Below, in pieces: positions 42,725-55,837 of a stretch of DNA of 64,000 bases. The stretch is taken from NCBI RefSeq assembly GCF_000003815.2, contig NC_049986.1:23326876-23390875 (forward strand), written 5' to 3'. The position numbers were made by a program, and so were the translations under genes. How positions within the stretch are numbered: the stretch's first letter is position 1; the number at the start of each line of letters is the position of its first letter. The notes under the pieces are model-generated. The model did not search any database. It was not told the origin of the DNA and was given only the letters and a program-made list of their open reading frames with translations. This DNA comes from Branchiostoma floridae. Its lineage: Eukaryota; Chordata; Leptocardii; Amphioxiformes; Branchiostomatidae.

Positions 42725-45700
42725 ATGGACGAGGTGACAGGAGACATCGAGATCCCCGCCGACCAACAGAAACAGGGCCTGGCTGGCAAGATGATGACTC
42801 TCAGCAGTCCAGGTAACCTGATAGTCACTAACCATGTAACCTGATACTCATTAATCATGTAACCTGATAGTCAGTAGCCATGAAACAGGGCCTGGCTGGC
42901 AAGATGATGACTCTCAGCAGTCCAGGTTAGTAGGGCAGACATACTGGGCTTGAAATGATAATAATCCTTAGAAAAGCATGTTACAGTAGAGTAGAGTAGA
43001 GATCCTCAGGCACACTGTGACAGGTAGGAACCCCAGCTCCAGTTCCAGTTGAAATACACTGAAAGAAGACTTAAAAAGTACTAACCCAGCCATATCCCGT
43101 TTCCCCCAGCTGCCCGTGAGTGGCTGGAGAAGAGGCGAGGAAACATCCGACCGTGGGCGGAGTTCATCGCCACCGCTAAATTCCGCTCCCCGGCAAACCC
43201 GGCCGCGTGGGGCAAGCGGGTGATGAAAAACGTGGAATTCTACCAGAGCAACTACCTGTTCGTCTTCCTGGGCCTGGTGGGTTAGTTTATTGTTTTTTTT
43301 TATTCTACCCTTTATCCCTATCACAATTAGGGCTCATATTTATTGGTTTATTATCCCATGCAAACCTTGGACTTATAAATGACTTACCATGGACCATAGT
43401 CCTCTTTTCACCAGCAGTAAATCCAATGGTCTGAAATTGAAAATGGACTTACTGAAAGAGGACTGAAGATTGACTTGCTGCCTACATTAGTGTTAATCCC
43501 TTACTCTGGATAATAGTCCATCAAAACTAAAACCAACAGTTCTCAAACATGGCAAAACGGGGTGGACTTACTCCGTGATTAACTCTCCCTCTGACACTTA
43601 AGGCCCAATCTATACACAGTTTTTACCGATATCTGTGGATGTGTCGGGAGGGAACTGGAACGTTGGCCGCGGGACACCCGTGGCGCTTGCAGTCATAAAC
43701 AGCTATATAGCCTAAATGAGCCCGCGTTGTATGCTAATGAGCCTTCCCGAAGTCGGGACACATCTACACGCGCGCGGAAGCTGTCGGGGACCCCTGCTAA
43801 GCTATCGGGGACCCATGCTAAGCTATCGTACGAATGGTCCGGACCTTTCGGGAGAAATTTTCCCGGTATCTTTATGGCGATATTGCAGTTCCATCTAGAC
43901 GCTGAAAAAAAGCTGTCGGCGAGAGGTTGTTGGCTCCCGATATCGGGAAAAACCGTGTATAGATTGTGCCTAAGTCCACCTTCAGTCTTACTCTACATTT
44001 ATCCTCTTTTAGGTCCAAGGTAACAAATACGTGGGAATTGCTACCCTTTGTCCCTGTCAGGGCTAATCTTCCAGGGTTTGATATAACAAAGAAATAAATA
44101 TACACATATACACAGAAGAATTACAAAATCAAAAGAAACACACATCATCTTTATCAGTTAAAAAATCAAAACTATAATGTTGCTTGTAAACAAACTGCAG
44201 ATTTCTTTTTGGAAGTTTACATGGCTGAACAGAGATTTGATGTCAGGGTGTTAAACAGAGTGATAGCTTTTTGATGTTTCGTTGAACAGGTTCATCAGTC
44301 ACATATGAGTAAGTTGATAAAGTAACTCTTCAATAATTGACACTTTAATTAAAACAATTAAAACATGTACCTCCAAATTTTAGATATCTTCACAGCACAC
44401 CGTGATCACAGAATGACCTAGTCTCACGAGATCACAAGACTAGGTCTGGGACTGTGTGGATCTATGTGTTTTACATGTTTTACTATCCCGCAAGTCTTCT
44501 TTCCTGCCACGTACAGTTAGGGACTGGAACTTGTTACCTAAAGCGGCTGTTGAACCACCACCATTGACACTTTTGTGTCATTTGCCACCGAACTCATCTG
44601 AAACTTAGACCTGGGTTGGTGACCTCGCCCATTCCAAGTGACAGAATTATGAGCTTGTTGATAGCGGTCACTTCCATTTAGGAAGAGGTACGTGTTTTCA
44701 AGAGACACTGATTGAAGAAATATTTTATTGATTTACTTTTGATGTTTATTGTGTAGGTGGTGTACTGCATCCTGACCAACCCCCTCCTGCTCATCGCCCT
44801 CGCCGCCTGCCTCGGAGCCTGCTACATCATCAAGATACGCAGTGATGAGAAGAAACTTGTGCTCATGGGAAAGTGGGTCGTGTTTTTTTATTGTTTTGTT
44901 TATTGTTTTTTCCTGACTGTAGGCCCATGACACAATCATGTAGCATGAAACCAAATGTACATGTTATAGTGATTTGGAATGATTTAAACTGGAAAATATT
45001 ATACAAATTTTAAATGTACACGTACTAGCACTAGTAGTAGATATTAAATAAAGAGAGTGCAAGTGTGTGGTTAGATGTTTGTTTGAAATGCTTCCTTCCC
45101 AAGGAGCTGAGCATGGCACAGCAGTAAAGGGTCTCACAGTGCAGTTTTGTGGTTTCACACTGCAGTTCCCTTCCCTCACAGGGAGCTCAGCGTGGCACAG
45201 CTGCAGTAAAGGGTCTCACAGTGCTGTTTTAGGGTCTCACCATGCAGTTTCCTCCCTTCCCAGGGAGCTGAGCATGGTGCAGCAGTACAGGGTCTCACAG
45301 AGCCTCACAGAGCAGTTTAGGGTCTCACACTGCAGTTTCCTTTCCTCCTCCCAGGAAGCAGTTTATTTGTTTATCTGTAGCAGAGGATCTCATAGTGCAG
45401 TGTAAGGGTCTCACACTGCATTTTCCTTCCTTCCCAGGGAGCTGAGCGTGGCACAGCATTACAGCGTCTCACAGTGCGTGCAGTTTTAGGGTCTGACCAT
45501 GCAGTTTCCTTCCCTCCCAGGGAGCTGAGCGTGGCGCAGCAGTACAGGGTCTCACAGAGTAGTTTTGGGTCTCACATTGCAGTTTTCTTCCCTCCCAGGG
45601 AGCTGAGCGTGGCGCAGCAGTACAGGGTCTCACAGTGCAGTTTCCTTCCCTCCCAGGGAGCTGAGCGTGGCGCAGCAGTAAAGGTTCTCACAGTGCAGTT

Positions 45701-46235
45701 TCCTTCCCTCCCAGGGAGCTGAGCGTGGCGCAGCAGTACAGGGTCTCACAGTGCAGTTTCCTTCCCTCCCAGGGAGCTGAGCGTGGCGCAGCAGTACAGG
45801 GTCTCACAGAGTAGTTTTGGGTCTCACATTGCAGTTTTCTTCCCTCCCAGGGAGCTGAGCGTGGCGCAGCAGTACAGGGTCTCACAGTGCAGTTTCCTTC
45901 CCTCCCAGGGAGCTGAGCATGGCGCAGCAGTAAAGGTTCTCACAGTGCAGTTTCCTTCCCTCCCAGGGAGCTGAGCGTGGCGCAGCAGTAAAGGTTCTCA
46001 CAGTGCAGTTGAAGGGTCTCACAGTGCAGTTTCCTTCCCTCCCAGGGAGCTGAGCGTGGCACAGCAGTACGGTGTGGTGGCGGTCGCGTCGTTCCCGCTG
46101 TTCTGGCTGGCGTCGGCGGGCACGGCGGTCTTCTGGGTCATCGGCGCGTCGTTCTTCCTCATCATGCTGCACGCCTCGCTCCACACGGAGGGCGGAGAGG
46201 ACGAGACAGAACCCATGCTCGAGGAGATCGTGTAG
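42725..46235 (+). CDS. RABAC1: Prenylated Rab acceptor protein 1 (PRA1 family)
   Basis: Four coding exons: 42725-42812, 43110-43276, 44757-44872, 46046-46235. Joined they give 186 aa, about the vertebrate length (185). Splicing phases are consistent, and the exon 2 and 3 donors are GTGGGT. Recognisable blocks are REWLEKRRGNIRPWAEFI, FYQSNYLFVFLGL, YCILTNPLLL and FPLFWLASAGTAVFWVIGA. Two hydrophobic hairpins (residues about 78-115 and 130-165) fit the four-segment membrane topology of PRA1 proteins, which bind prenylated Rab GTPases at Golgi/ER membranes (family knowledge). The C-terminus is acidic (EGGEDETEPMLEEIV). An acceptor at 42707-42708 means the 5' UTR starts in an upstream exon not identified. 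Exon edges are tandemly repeated (separate entries). Confidence 0.95.
42769..42927 (+). repeat. Duplicate of RABAC1 exon 1 end and donor
   Basis: The 46 bases 42769-42814 (last 44 exon bases plus GT) recur identically at 42882-42927. The intervening intron start is itself made of about 23-base repeats (AACCTGATAGTCA...). Confidence 0.93.
43602..43970. mobile_element. 369-bp Harbinger-like MITE in RABAC1 intron 2
   Basis: Ends GGCCCAATCTATACACAGTT and, in reverse, GGCACAATCTATACACGGTT, both running into a TTTxACCGATATC-like or CCCGATATCGGGA motif. TAA duplicated at 43599-43601 and 43971-43973. Confidence 0.82.
45099..46045 (+). repeat. Minisatellite of the RABAC1 exon 4 acceptor, about 12 copies
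   Basis: Units of about 58-80 bases each contain CTTCCCTCCCAG followed by GGAGCTGAGCGTGGCGCAGC, that is, the polypyrimidine tract, AG and first about 25 coding bases of exon 4. Copies begin near 45107, 45180, 45265, 45438, 45522, 45600, 45658, 45716, 45774, 45852, 45910 and 45968; the true exon starts at 46046. Copies nearest the exon are the most alike. Confidence 0.93.
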
Positions 46236-46890
46236 CCATGGCAACAACATGGTGATGGTACGGACATGATCACAGCAGTGGTTTAAACAATAGTACTACC
46301 TTCCATATCTGTCCTTCTTTATCCATCTACATGTATCTAAACCTATACTGTAAGAGATCGTGTAGCCATGGCAACGCCATGGTGATGGTACGGACATGAC
46401 CACAGCAGTGTAACTTTTACATAATAGCACCTTCCATATCTGTCCTTCTTTATCCATCTACATGACATTGTACATGTATCTAAACCCATGCTCGAGGAGA
46501 TCGTGTAGTCATGGCAACACCATGGTGATGGTACGGACATGATCACAACAGTGTAACTTTTACACAAAATTATAGCACCTTCTATATCTGTCCTTCTTTA
46601 TTTATCTACATGTATCCAAACCCATACTGGAGGAATTGTGTAGCCATGGCAACCCCATGGTGATGGTACGGACATGATCACAACAGTGTAAGTTTTTCAG
46701 ACTATATTATTCCATAGCTGTTCTTCTTTATTTCCCTGTATCTAGACCCAAGATTGTGTAGTCATAGTAATGAGACAGATTTGGTGACAACAGTCTAAGT
46801 TTTACAGAATAGCACCTTTACTTTTTCATAGCTGTCCTTTATTCTTGTATCTAGGCCCACACTGGAGATTATGTAGCCATGGCAACAGTT
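46195..46890 (+). repeat. Repeat of the RABAC1 stop-codon end in the 3' UTR
   Basis: The sequence coding for the last residues and stop (CCCATGCTCGAGGAGATCGT then GTAG) plus about 110 bases of UTR (CCATGGCAACACCATGGTGA...) recurs from about 46340, 46478, 46615, 46743 and 46853, decaying with distance. Confidence 0.88.
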
Positions 46891-47299
46891 GCTATAGTGA
46901 CAGACAGCCAGGGACCATTATTACATATACAATTCTAAACACAAAAGAGAATGGATTGTATCTTAATTCATTATTTCTGTGTTATATATCTCATCTCTGT
47001 AGGAGACTGATATCTATCTATGACTTTATCAGTCGTAATTGTATATGGTAGTTGGTCAGTCAAAAAAATTGCCTGGCTACCAAGTATTGCTGTTACAATT
47101 GACAGCTACATTTGTACATGACATTGTGTACCTTATGGGAAAATGTTTTGCTTGGACATTCTGGAACCATCCCTGTATTTATGTACTTAGAACTGTGTGT
47201 GCGGGGTGGGGTCAAGGCATAGTCAGCAAAATCATTACTACCATTTGTCATGTAGAAAGTACTACAGTGCATGTATGTGAGAATATTTTCTGTAGTTCT

Positions 47300-50226
47300 G
47301 CACTCTCTTGCCATTGGTGCCTGTCAACTATCATCTGTGCAATAGACCAAAACATCTTGGGAAATTAAATAATATATGTTTAGTTTTCTACCATCTATAA
47401 GCTTTAGTGTAAAGAAGACTTGTGTTTGTTGCAGTTTTGTGTTGGAGTATGGGCCGGGGTGATAACTTAAAGTCATTTCAGTTGTGGAAAATATAATAAC
47501 TTCATGTGCACCAAATTGTTGTCATCAAATGGCACGTAAACTATTGATAATCAAAATAGTTTGTAATAATCACAATGCTAGAAAATAAATCATGACTTTG
47601 TGCACTTTGCTTGGTTTATGTTGTTCTTGGGCCTTTACTCTGTCTTTGATTCAACATTCAAAATTTTGATTCAAATCAACAGTTGATAAAATATCAGATG
47701 GTTATTTTTGAATAAAATACAAATACAGTGGAAGCCAGTTAATTGCACGTCGGATAAACGCACACTTCGGTCAATTGCACGGAATCCCAAAATCCCGTGG
47801 CGGTGCGGTCCAACTGGGTAACTTCGCATTATCGCACACGCCGGAAAATTGCACGGGATTCGCTGGCAAATTGGGTGTGCAATTAAGCGGCTTCCATTGT
47901 ACTCTGTAAAAGGTCTGACTTGACTCAGAACAAGTTAAACCTAATAATATATAGAAAGAGGCAAAAGACAAGACAATTGAGACACAGTACAGATAAAGTT
48001 GGGTACTACATGTAGTATCTCTTTGGAAAAAACAAACATAACATTGTAAAATAAAACCACACAGCTCCTGGCTTAAGTTAGAAACTCATTCCAAAATATA
48101 AAGCTTACGTTCAAAATACATCTAGGCTCTCCATTAAAAACAAAATACACACATCAGCAACCACATAAAAATGTCTAAATCTTACTGAAGTGCCTTAACT
48201 TATATATCCGACTCTTGGCCTTATCATAAATGAGGTAACAACTTCAATCTCATTCTAAGTTATAGTCTTTGGTTCACAGCATTCCCTGTAAAGGTGCCAA
48301 AAAGCATTCCCTGTATGTGAACGCATCAGCTCCAATGAAATTTAGCCTTTAAAAAAGTATTGCTGTCTTTCCAAACACAGATCATAGAGTATCCAGTTAC
48401 AACTGGTAATAGCAGCATTCACATACAGAAGTCGAAACACAACTGTTACAATAACTATTAAAATAATACAGCTCCACTCTACAAGGCTTCAGACTTAACT
48501 TACAGCAGAGCAAACAAAAGGCGCTTACAAATAAATTCAATGCTATCCTTATACTAGCTAGATGCTACAATTAATAAAGAATTACAATAAAAGAGTGGTG
48601 TTTGGAAACATAGGCTGCCAATCTAGAAACAATCAATGAATGCAACGTAGTAATCTTACACAGTCACGTATGCATGAATTAACTCAAGAATGCTAAACAT
48701 ACCTTGTGCTTTTCAATATAACTCAATGGGTTTTACACCCTGCAACAAGTCTAAATGTGGTATAATCGAAAATCCTAACTGAAAAAAAATATAGAATAAA
48801 CCTGAAGAACAATCATTATGGAAAGTAACATCCTGTAACATGATTATGACATGAAGTATTTTTTGTGCGTCAAACTACAGAATGAAAATATCTAACCTTA
48901 TTAAAGTGATTAAACTATCATCTATAACAATTTGCTCATTACCTGATTATCGTAATTAGAAAGCAAATTTCAGCATCCAATCATCTTTAGCAATCTAGCT
49001 AGTAATCAGTCTCTTAATACCATATGCTTTTACGACTTTGGATAAAATAAAAAACGGACCATGGCATGTCATATATACAGTGCTATAGCTTTGTAGAATA
49101 TGGATATTGTCAGTCCAAGAAAATGCTGTGTCCTATCATATGTAATTGCCCAGGAAATCTTAATTTTGGACGCTAAATAAAAGAAAATACTGTATCAAGG
49201 ATTACAAGACAATCTAGTATCTATCATAGATCAGCCTCTTTTTTATGATGCTGAAATCTGTATACAAAATAGATTTGTAACTTTTTCTATACAAAACTTC
49301 CTAACAGTTTTTGATCAAACTTTTGCTGTGTAGACCATACATTATTCAACCTAGCAAGTAACTAGATAAAATATATATAACAGGAAAGCTCACCCAGGCT
49401 CCTAATTGCTTTACATCAAAATATTGTAAACTTTAACATATTTTTCCTGTGCAAAGAGAAATTTGGTCCTACGTTCTACCTTTGCTGCATAAAGGTACAC
49501 ACAACCTTAAGCTCACTTACTGACACTTTTTGTCCTGCTCCTGTCTTTGGTGTGTAATTCAATCTCATTTTATTTTTTGGATGCAGTATTTGCTGGTTTT
49601 AGTGGCATTGGCACACAAAATATATATACCAGTCATATATAGAACAAAACAGTTGCATAGACATGTATTCCAGCTCCACTGCTATTGTAGCTTGCCTTCA
49701 ACATTTTTCTTTTGAATCTAAGATCAATGTTGCCTTTGATATAGTGTATATAATAAAGAGCTCACAACTGCTGAATGTCAGACAGTAATGGTTCATTGTT
49801 GTTATTGACTCAGCAGTTTTGTACAGAGACAAGAACAACATCAATGAAGGACGTGTATCAGCACACACTCATCAATTATTTGTGCGTAGCAATTTTGCAC
49901 GTCAAATAGCACTGAATAAAATGTTCTTTCAACTTCACTCATGCAAACAATCTAAAACTGTACAATAAATCTTTGAAACAGTGCTGAATGTCCCTCGGTT
50001 GTAAGAAACATTCTTTATCACGATGCCTTTACAATGTCATGTATGGTCGAATAATGTTTAAGGCTATTTGAAGTATCTTTGAAGGCACCATTCCATCACA
50101 CATGGTGAAGATAAAGATGATAATGATGACATTTTATGAAGTTGTACTTTCTGGAATTTTCATACTGTGTCATTCTAACCTTTAAAATTTTGTAAGAGGT
50201 ACAAAGGCACCATGGAAGACTCCTCC
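47300..50226. other. AT-rich intergenic stretch; one MITE, no gene seen
   Basis: Between RABAC1 and the stop codon of the minus-strand TRPM2-like gene. Apart from the element at 47726-47899, I see no coding frame or element ends. Part of it may be the 3' UTR of the minus-strand gene. Confidence 0.6.
47726..47899. mobile_element. 174-bp pogo/Tigger-like MITE
   Basis: Ends CAGTGGAAGCCAGTTAATTG and, in reverse, CAATGGAAGCCGCTTAATTG; TA on both sides. Same family as 2790-2958. Confidence 0.85.
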
Positions 50227-53200
50227 TCAGAAGTAGGCGTTGAGTCTTGCTGCTGCCTCCTGGATGACCGAAGCGTGGCTGGCAAACAGCTTCACATGTC
50301 GGGACACTTCCTGCCACCTGCTGCCGGCCTGCAGGTGAAATATACACACTGTCAGGTGAAACAAGTCAGGTAAGAAATACACTCAGGTGTTACTAGGCAG
50401 GTGAGGAATAACAGGTGTTATTATGCCGGTGAGGAATAACAGGTGTTACTAGGCAGGTGAAAAATACAGGTGTTATTAGGCAGCTGAGAAATGCAGGTGT
50501 TACTAGGCAGGTGAGGTATACAGGTGTTACTAAGCAGGTGAAAAATACAGGGAGGTGAGGAATACAGGTGTTACTAGGCAGGTGAGAAATACAGGTGTTA
50601 CAAGACAGGTGAGAAATACAGGTGGCAAAAAGAGGTGAAAAATTGTAGTTGAGAAATACAGGTGAAACAAGGCAGGTGAGACATACAGGTGATACATGTA
50701 CAAGGGGGTGAGAAACACAGGTGAAAGAATACAGGTGATATATACAGGTGAAACAAGGCAAGTGAGGAATATAGGTGGAGAATCAATCAATTGTTCGCTT
50801 GTATCATAAGTTTGCTTGCTTACAGGTAAAAAAAGGCAGGTGAGGAATACAGGTGTAAGAAGGAAGACAGAGGTGTAAGAAATACAGGTGAAACATGGCA
50901 GGGGAGATATACAGGCAAAACAGGACAGGTGAGAAATACAGGTGAAACAACTCAAAACACCTTTTGATGCCCCGCATTACTTTCATTGTAGAGTTGTATT
51001 AAGCACTGGGTATAAGGTGACTGAAATACCTTCCGTGCTGTGTACCAAATGTTTTTGTTCATGTGCAGTGACCTTGCAAAGTGACCTTTATGATGTCACG
51101 TAACGGTAAATACAGATAAGCTGCATGGACTATTCCATTGGAAAGAAGGACTTTCAAAGTAAAACGAGAGATTGAGGTATTTCCTCTCAAAATGATCTGC
51201 AAACATTGAAAACCAAGGGTGTATATAATGATGAAGGACTTAGTGGAAGTTGAACTTGATTTAAGGGGAAAGATGTATTTTTTCCTTGTCCCTCTGTAAA
51301 GTCGTGTGTGGCTCAGGCGGCTATGCACACATGACGTGTGTTTGACGTGTCCACAATTATGTTCAACAGTCAGGCCAGGTAAGCTGCCGCGTTGATAAAC
51401 TTGACAAAATTACTGACAATGGGGTTGTATAAAATGGTTAAAGACTATAGTTCATGTCGACAAGAAAAGAAAGTTCTGTCACAATTACTCAAGCATTCTT
51501 GGTCTTTGAAATACAGATAAAAACCATACTACGAGTCTTTTGTATTACATCAGCATAGCCACAAGTGAAAGATACATTTGTTACCACGGCACAAAAACTG
51601 ACGTATTGTGTATTTACTGTGCGCACAGTCTTCGTTACAACTTAGACTGGTTGTTAAGCCCCTTGACTGGCAGGGGCTACCCTGCATTGAGCGTGAGCTC
51701 AGGCAGGGCGCTAAAAAAGTCTGGTTGGGCCTGCATGGTTGCCCGTGAGGGCCCGTGAACATGGCTAGCTACCAGTCTAAGTTGTCTACAACTAAGGAAG
51801 TCTTACACCACACTCAAACCCACTTTGGCCCCTGTTACCTGGTGGGGACTAGAAGACTTAGAAACTCAATTTTTGAACTGTAAATTTTCAAATCTGATTT
51901 CAGTCTAAAGATATCTCAGTGTAATATAGTGTAATATATAGTAGATAGATTTGAAGTGTTCCTGGTTAACTATCATTTAATGCACTTTAAGGGCAACTTA
52001 AAAGTTAAAGTCTAAAGATGAGAGATGGAGCATGTAGGCTTGTAAGGAAAGCACAGATAAAACAGGTGCTACCATGGGAAGTTAAATTGTGCACCAGAAA
52101 TGCCTGGCTCTTCAAATGAGTATGCTACATTGTAAGTCTACAAACTGTGTATCATGTACAATATTTGATGTGAACAGTATTTTCAGATTTCTCACAAACA
52201 CCTGACTAAGCAGTACTTGGCACACGTAGTAGTTTCCCTTACTGGTTTCACAGTGTCAGAATTCAACGACTTCAATGCAGTGTTGCTGCCAAATGTTGTT
52301 GCGAGCTTACAGTGACTTATTTATTCAGTGGTAACCTGAGATGTTTCCATAGAGAACTGCTCTATTATCAAGCAAGGGTAAGAGTTCAAGCACTTGTCGT
52401 TTAGAAAATTAAAGTTTGAAACAAAATAAGGTACTCATGTTATGGCATGGATTACCATGAAGAGTGTTATTCAATTTTTTTTTTTGTTTCAAAGGAAGAA
52501 ATTAGAGGCACAAACTCAAATACGATGTTTTTATAAATGTTGTGGAATTGAATTGTCCTGCGTAAACATTTGAAACCCAATCCACTGCATGTATTATGTT
52601 AATCAGGTCTTTGCGGAGGGTATTATGTTAATCAGGTCTTTGTGGCAGGTGGGAATTCAGGTTGTCATACATCAAATCTTATAAAATAGGAATGAAGGAA
52701 TACAACTCAATCCTCAAGTTCATGCGGGTAAGAAAACAAACCTTTCCCCAAATTGTCCATGTGTTTCTAGTCCACAAAGAGAAAATAACAGTCATGTATG
52801 GGCTTTGTGATTGTACACAGACATAGCCACAAGCAATCTTGGACACCTCCTGATAGACACTAATGCTGTAACTGGTGTTTAAGGTATTGCACCGATGTTT
52901 GTGCATAATAACATAGCTCCCCATGGCTGAGCCCCTCTCCAGGGGGGGCTCCCCAGGGACTGGGCTGGCACCTGGTTGGGACTAGCAATAGTCCCATGCT
53001 AGCCTGTAAAATGGGCTAGATCCACCAGGCCATGGGTTGAGCTCAGAACATCATTTATAACCAAAGAAGTTTAACACAACACACACACACCACAGCTTAT
53101 GCCTACCATGCATCTGAGAGATTCACTCATTCACCCACTCTCACTCACTCACTCATTCACCCACTCACTCATTCACTCAAAATAACACCCACTCAACCAC

Positions 53201-55797
53201 TCACACATTCACTCACTCACAAAATAACTTACCCACTCACTCACTCACCCTCTCGCTCACTCACTCACTCACTCACTCACTCACTCACTCACTCACTTAT
53301 TTACTCACTTATTTACTCATTCACTCACTCACAAAATAACTTACCCACTCACTCACTCACCCTCTCACTCACTCACTCACTCACTCACACTCACTCACAC
53401 ACTCACACACTCACTCACTCACTCACTCACTCACTCACTTATTTACTCACTTATTTACTCATTCACTCACTAAACGACTCACTCACGCGCTCACTCACTT
53501 ACTCACTCACTCACTCACACCTTTCTAAAACTCAGACCTTGCCATGATTTTGCCCCTGAAATTCACCCTATTCTAATTACAGTATATTCTCTTATCCTGG
53601 TTTGAACTTTTTAAAAATAATCTATTTTGGGTAATGCTACAATTTTCAACTTAGTCTAATAATAGATCCTTTTTGGTCATACAGTCAAACCTGTCTATAG
53701 CGGCCACTCAAGGGACTGGTCAAAATTGGCCACTATAGAGAGGTGGCCACTATAGAGAATATGCTAATTAATTGACCACAAGCAATAAGTTACACATGGT
53801 TTTAGTACCCACTGATCTTTATTCACATAATACAGTACTGTACATGTACTGCAATGATTTTTACACTATATGTATTAAGAAAACAAAAGCTATAAAAAGT
53901 TTTAAATGTTCTACAGTTGATATTGTCTAAAGAGACCGGTATCGTCATATTTCTTTGATCTTTCGTCTTGTATCCTTTGATACTTCGCCGTCCGTGTGTT
54001 CCTGCTCGCGTTCACACGTCAGATTCTAATGTGGTACTCACAAGAAAAGTCACATCATTTTAGACTTATCTCTTAATAAATGTAAGAATAAAATCCATCA
54101 TAGTATGAAGTTCATATCATTTTCTCTTTGTAACAATTTATTTAGAAATTTTTGTGATGTGAATTAACCTAAGCGATAGTGTATTAGAACGTAACTTTAA
54201 CACAATTTACCTCCGTAATATTGGTGTCGTCTATTGACCTTATATGACCTCGTTTGTCAGCGGGTATGGGTAGCGCCAGTTTATGAAGTTTTGTTTTGAA
54301 AATAAGTCAAAGAGGTTTTAAATCCGGCGTAGGGTGACAATACGGCCGCTGCATATGGCCGAACGCGTGCCGAAACATAGATCAGCGGTCCGCGTGGCCG
54401 TAATCGGCAGTGTTTTTGTACCTGCGGGACTGGAAATCGTGTGGCCGTGACCGCGTTGGACAGGTGGCCGCTAAGCCTATCTCTTAATCGTTATCTTAAT
54501 CTTAATCCAAGGGACAAAAACACTGCCGATGGGCAGGTGGCCGTTATGCAAAGGTGGCCGCTAATACAGGTTTGACTGTATTTGCTTTGCTTTCTACATC
54601 ATCCTTTTTGTCAAAATCTAACTTACTACCTAACTGTAACAATTAATCCATCTCGCCATGTTGTATGCACCGCAGCTGCTGACTGTTTAAGGTGTCTGGG
54701 TAAAATACCTTTTGGGCAGTAAACCAAATGTCTTTGTTCATGTGCAGTGACCTTGCAAAGTAATCTTCGCGTGACGTAAATAGAGACATTTGCATGGGCT
54801 ATTCCATTTGAGCAAAAATGGAACTCAGATTAAGAAGGGAGATTAAGGTTACCATATGCATATTTGTCTCAAAATGATCTGCAAACCTGAGGAATGTTAT
54901 GAAGAGGGATCACATCTTAATAGAAATTGAACTAAGTTAAAGACTTGATGTGGAGGGAAAAAGACTTTCTTAGCCCCTTCAAAAGTATTGACATGGGAAT
55001 GACTGAGGCGGACTACGCAAATATCTGACGTGTTTGACATATCCACAAATTATGCTAAGCAGGGCTTCAACCCGGGTATGAGGCAACGTTTTTGTACCTG
55101 AAATGCGTGTATAACATGAATAAATGAAACTGCTGAAGTTTAAAATTCAAGCCAACAAGAAAAGAAGCTTTAGCTGAATCTCTGTTAAAAATCTCTTGTC
55201 CTAAATGACAAAACAAAGACTTGTAACAACTGATTCTAGCGCAACAATATAGCCACAGCTGAACAGGTCAACTACCATCATGACCACCTGGCACTGTCAT
55301 TTGAACAGTAGATGATGCTCAACTTCAGCCGAGGAGTCTCTTCCAGGGGGGGCTGCCCAAAAAGGGTGTCGTTAACCTGGTTGGGCTGGTCCAGTCTCAC
55401 ATGCTGGCCCTTAAAACAGGCTGGGCCCTTTACTCCGGCCATTGGCTGAAGTTGAGCGTTGCCTTAACAACTAAAGAAGCACACCACACACTTAAGACTC
55501 ACACCTTCACCTGATATTCACATCAAATTTCAAAACAAGTCATTGCCAACTTAAAGAGGGCCACCATAAAGTTAAACCTAGTCTTACTCTTGATTGAGAT
55601 GGGGGAATGAAGACAAAGTTCGGCCTCAATTATGTTTAGTAAAAAAAATGTAATCTTAGTATTAGGTCCTTTCCATGCAAACAATCATGTAAAGGTGGGG
55701 CAAAGTGACCTACTTAGAAGTCATACTAATTTTAGATGTCATTGAATTATGGCTGTTATGCATGGTAGTCTGCTGAATAGAGTTTTGAATTGTGTAT

Positions 55798-55837
<40 letters not shown>

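Noticed and set aside
45067-45974. Open frames such as ELSVAQQYRVSQ repeats as a separate protein
   Set aside because: They are the exon-edge minisatellite of RABAC1 read through.
50393-50986. Overlapping minus-strand frames rich in Cys, Leu and Pro
   Set aside because: Product of the roughly 27-bp minisatellite next to the last TRPM2-like exon.
53682-54578. Coding transposase within the Tigger-like element
   Set aside because: No open frame of useful length or DDE-like motif is visible; it is non-autonomous.
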